NCBI GenBank assembly: GCA_944358225.1
Contig: CALVQP010000053.1
Location: 1 to 7,758, forward strand
Direction of reading: 5' to 3'
DNA from: an uncultured Bacilli bacterium
Lineage (GTDB): Bacteria > Bacillota_I > Bacilli_A > RF39 > UBA660
Length of the DNA: 7,758 bases
The notes under the pieces are model-generated. The model was not told where the DNA came from, did no database searches, and saw only the letters and a program-made list of their open reading frames with translations. The position numbers were made by a program, and so were the translations under genes. Positions 7,014-7,758 of the stretch are shown one piece after another. Within the stretch, counting starts at the first letter, position 1. Every line of letters begins with the position of its first letter.

Positions 7014-7367
7014 ATGAGTAAAGATATTATTTTAAATTACTGTCCTAATTATAATAAGATCATTAATTTTGAATTTTTTGAATCAGACTACGTTAGTGAA
7101 AAATTGATTTCTTTTTATCAGGATTACGTGGCATCAGTTCAAAAAAACGATCTTGAAGAATTAAAAAAAGTTACTAAAGTCGATACAATAGTTTCAAAAT
7201 ACATAGACGATTATTTATTTCGTAAAGAAATGAAAAAAGAACTTTTAACAATTAAAGTTCGAAGATCCGTAAATGTATTAAAAGTGATAATAGATAATAT
7301 TATTAAAATATTTGATCGCTATGAAGAAGGAGTTACAAGAAATATCTTTATTTCTAAATGGATTTAG
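7014..7367 (+). CDS. Small charged helical protein of unknown function
   Basis: I do not recognise a family. It has 117 residues from ATG 7014, which is preferred over the TTG at 7011 because GAAAAGAG (6998-7005) is spaced 8 bases from the ATG. The protein is rich in Lys, Asp, Glu and Ile. It is probably mostly alpha-helical (for example NDLEELKKVTKVDTIV and NVLKVIIDNIIKIFDRYEE) and has no signal peptide, membrane segment or Cys/His metal motif, so it is likely cytosolic. It is a single-gene unit with a perfect consensus promoter upstream and a terminator right after the stop, so expression is predicted to be high and independent of rseP. Codon use matches its neighbours. The clean expression signals argue it is a real gene. 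Confidence 0.7.
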   Translation: MSKDIILNYCPNYNKIINFEFFESDYVSEKLISFYQDYVASVQKNDLEELKKVTKVDTIVSKYIDDYLFRKEMKKELLTIKVRRSVNVLKVIIDNIIKIFDRYEEGVTRNIFISKWI

Positions 7368-7390
7368 CTACTGAAAAAGTAGTTTTTTTT
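7366..7390 (+). terminator. Rho-independent terminator of the small unknown gene
   Basis: CTACT (7368-7372) and AGTAG (7378-7382) pair around GAAAA and are followed by eight T's (7383-7390). The stem starts at the base after the stop codon. Confidence 0.8.
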
Positions 7391-7444
7391 AAAGAAAAAA
7401 ATAAAAGCTTTACAAAACCGTTAATAATAAGTTTTTGTAAAGCT
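7391..7444 (-). terminator. Rho-independent terminator downstream of the tRNA remnant
   Basis: A perfect 12-bp inverted repeat (7406-7417 and 7433-7444, AGCTTTACAAAA and its complement) has a 15-base loop. On the minus strand it is followed by a T-rich run (7405 down to 7391). It begins 12 bases after the tRNA CCA end, as expected for the native terminator of that tRNA gene, and faces the plus-strand terminator at 7366-7390. Confidence 0.75.
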
Positions 7445-7456
7445 ATAAAATCAATT

Positions 7457-7501
7457 TGGTAGCGGCGGAGGGGATTGAACCCCCGACCTTCCGGGTATGA
7501 A
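7457..7501 (-). tRNA. tRNA-Met (CAU) 3' half only; probable attachment-site remnant
   Basis: On the minus strand, bases 7501 to 7457 read as the 3' half of a tRNA. In order they are the 3' side of the anticodon loop with CAT (7499-7497), the 3' anticodon stem strand ACCCGG, a variable loop (AAGGTC), a complete T-arm with stem GGGGG/CCCTC and loop TTCAATC, the 3' acceptor strand CGCCGCT, discriminator A and an encoded CCA. This strongly resembles the Bacillus-type elongator tRNA-Met. Upstream of the anticodon the sequence becomes a T-run; there is no D-arm, 5' anticodon strand or 5' acceptor strand (AGCGGCG-like) in the remaining 257 bases. It cannot be a functional tRNA as it stands. Integrases commonly recombine within tRNA anticodon loops and leave such a displaced 3' half at one element end. 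Because the native-looking terminator is still attached, the element would extend to the right. Confidence 0.8.
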
Positions 7502-7539
7502 AAAAAAGCTCTAATTAGTGATATAGTGTAAAATATCAA

Positions 7540-7564
7540 AAAAGCCTTTATTTTTAAGGCTTTT
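7540..7564 (-). terminator. Bidirectional-looking terminator hairpin
   Basis: AAAAGCCTT (7540-7548) and AAGGCTTTT (7556-7564) form a 9-bp stem with a 7-base loop. On the minus strand it runs into TTGATATTTT, giving a T-rich tail; on the plus strand the T's are mostly within the stem. It is most likely the end of a minus-strand transcript coming from the promoter at 7720-7748. Confidence 0.6.
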
Positions 7565-7582
7565 CATTACTTGTAAAATTCG

Positions 7583-7644
7583 AGTAAGTTTGAATAGATT
7601 TGATTAAATATAAGTAAATTTGAATTATTTTTTATAAAAAATAA
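7583..7644. repeat. Short direct repeats and a 20-bp palindrome
   Basis: AGTAAGTTTGAAT (7583-7595) and AGTAAATTTGAAT (7613-7625) match at 12 of 13 positions and start exactly 30 bases apart, about three helical turns. They are followed at once by a perfect 20-bp palindrome of T and A runs (7625-7644). Near an attachment site these could be protein-binding sites, but in such AT-rich DNA chance is not excluded. Confidence 0.35.
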
Positions 7645-7719
7645 CTAAAATTTAACTACAAATTTTTTATAAATATTTAACCGATAAATTGTAATTTGTA
7701 CTAATAATTTTCTTTGTTT

Positions 7720-7748
7720 ATTATACTTAATAAAGAATAAAAAGTCAT
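7720..7748 (-). promoter_or_regulatory. Minus-strand sigma-A-type promoter
   Basis: Reading leftward, ATGACT (7748-7743) and a perfect TATAAT (7725-7720) are 17 bases apart. Transcription would start near 7713 and run toward the hairpin at 7564-7540, a span with no good open frame. Confidence 0.5.
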
Positions 7749-7758
7749 TAATAAACCA

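Noticed and set aside
7354..7539. A 61-codon minus-strand reading frame
   Set aside because: It reads through the tRNA half-gene and its terminator; the Pro/Arg-rich middle is the usual artefact of translating a tRNA. No ribosome binding site.
7457..7758. tRNA-Met interrupted by a group I intron in the anticodon loop
   Set aside because: Such introns exist in bacterial tRNA genes, but here the upstream flank lacks a terminal G at the 3' splice junction, shows no recognisable group I core and carries a terminator. The 5' half is not in view.
1..7758. CRISPR array or insertion sequence
   Set aside because: No regularly spaced repeats with unique spacers, no transposase motifs and no terminal inverted repeats were seen.

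Overview
The window is strongly AT-rich, on the plus strand throughout apart from a tRNA remnant. It has Bacillota-type gene content: a type VII secretion (T7SSb) ATPase with a YukD-like partner, AGGAGG-type ribosome binding sites, near-consensus sigma-A promoters and standard stop codons. I infer a low-GC Bacillota, probably a Bacilli-like lineage with a reduced genome. A tRNA-Met 3' half resembling the Bacillus-type elongator tRNA-Met agrees with this. The species cannot be named from the sequence.

Layout. (1) Positions 1-2970 are the end of a T7SS locus. They hold the C-terminal part of the EssC/YukB motor ATPase (5' end outside the window), an overlapping EsaB/YukD ubiquitin-like gene, a 189-base gap with an orphan Shine-Dalgarno sequence, then a WXG100-like secreted-substrate gene whose frame is split by one base at an AAAA run, closed by a strong terminator. 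(2) Positions 2971-3446 are non-coding and AT-rich, ending in a promoter. (3) Positions 3447-4967 encode a stand-alone superfamily 1 helicase resembling helicase IV. (4) Positions 5035-6969 form a membrane-biogenesis operon, cdsA-rseP, with its own promoter and terminator. The genes usually found around this pair in Bacillota (uppS, dxr, proS, polC) are absent. (5) Positions 6949-7390 hold a small gene of unknown function driven by a perfect consensus promoter nested in the rseP terminator. (6) Positions 7391-7758 carry, on the minus strand, the 3' half of a tRNA-Met gene with its terminator, cut off in the anticodon loop as expected for an integrative-element attachment site. Beyond it lies an AT-rich stretch with a minus-strand promoter and terminator that may make a small RNA.

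Working together: EssC would energise export of WXG100-type helical hairpin proteins, and EsaB/YukD is its cytosolic accessory. CdsA makes CDP-diacylglycerol for phospholipids and RseP is an intramembrane protease. The helicase and the small gene have no evident link to secretion. The features most worth checking are the split WXG-like gene with its tandem hairpins, the tRNA half-gene junction, and the promoter nested in a terminator.
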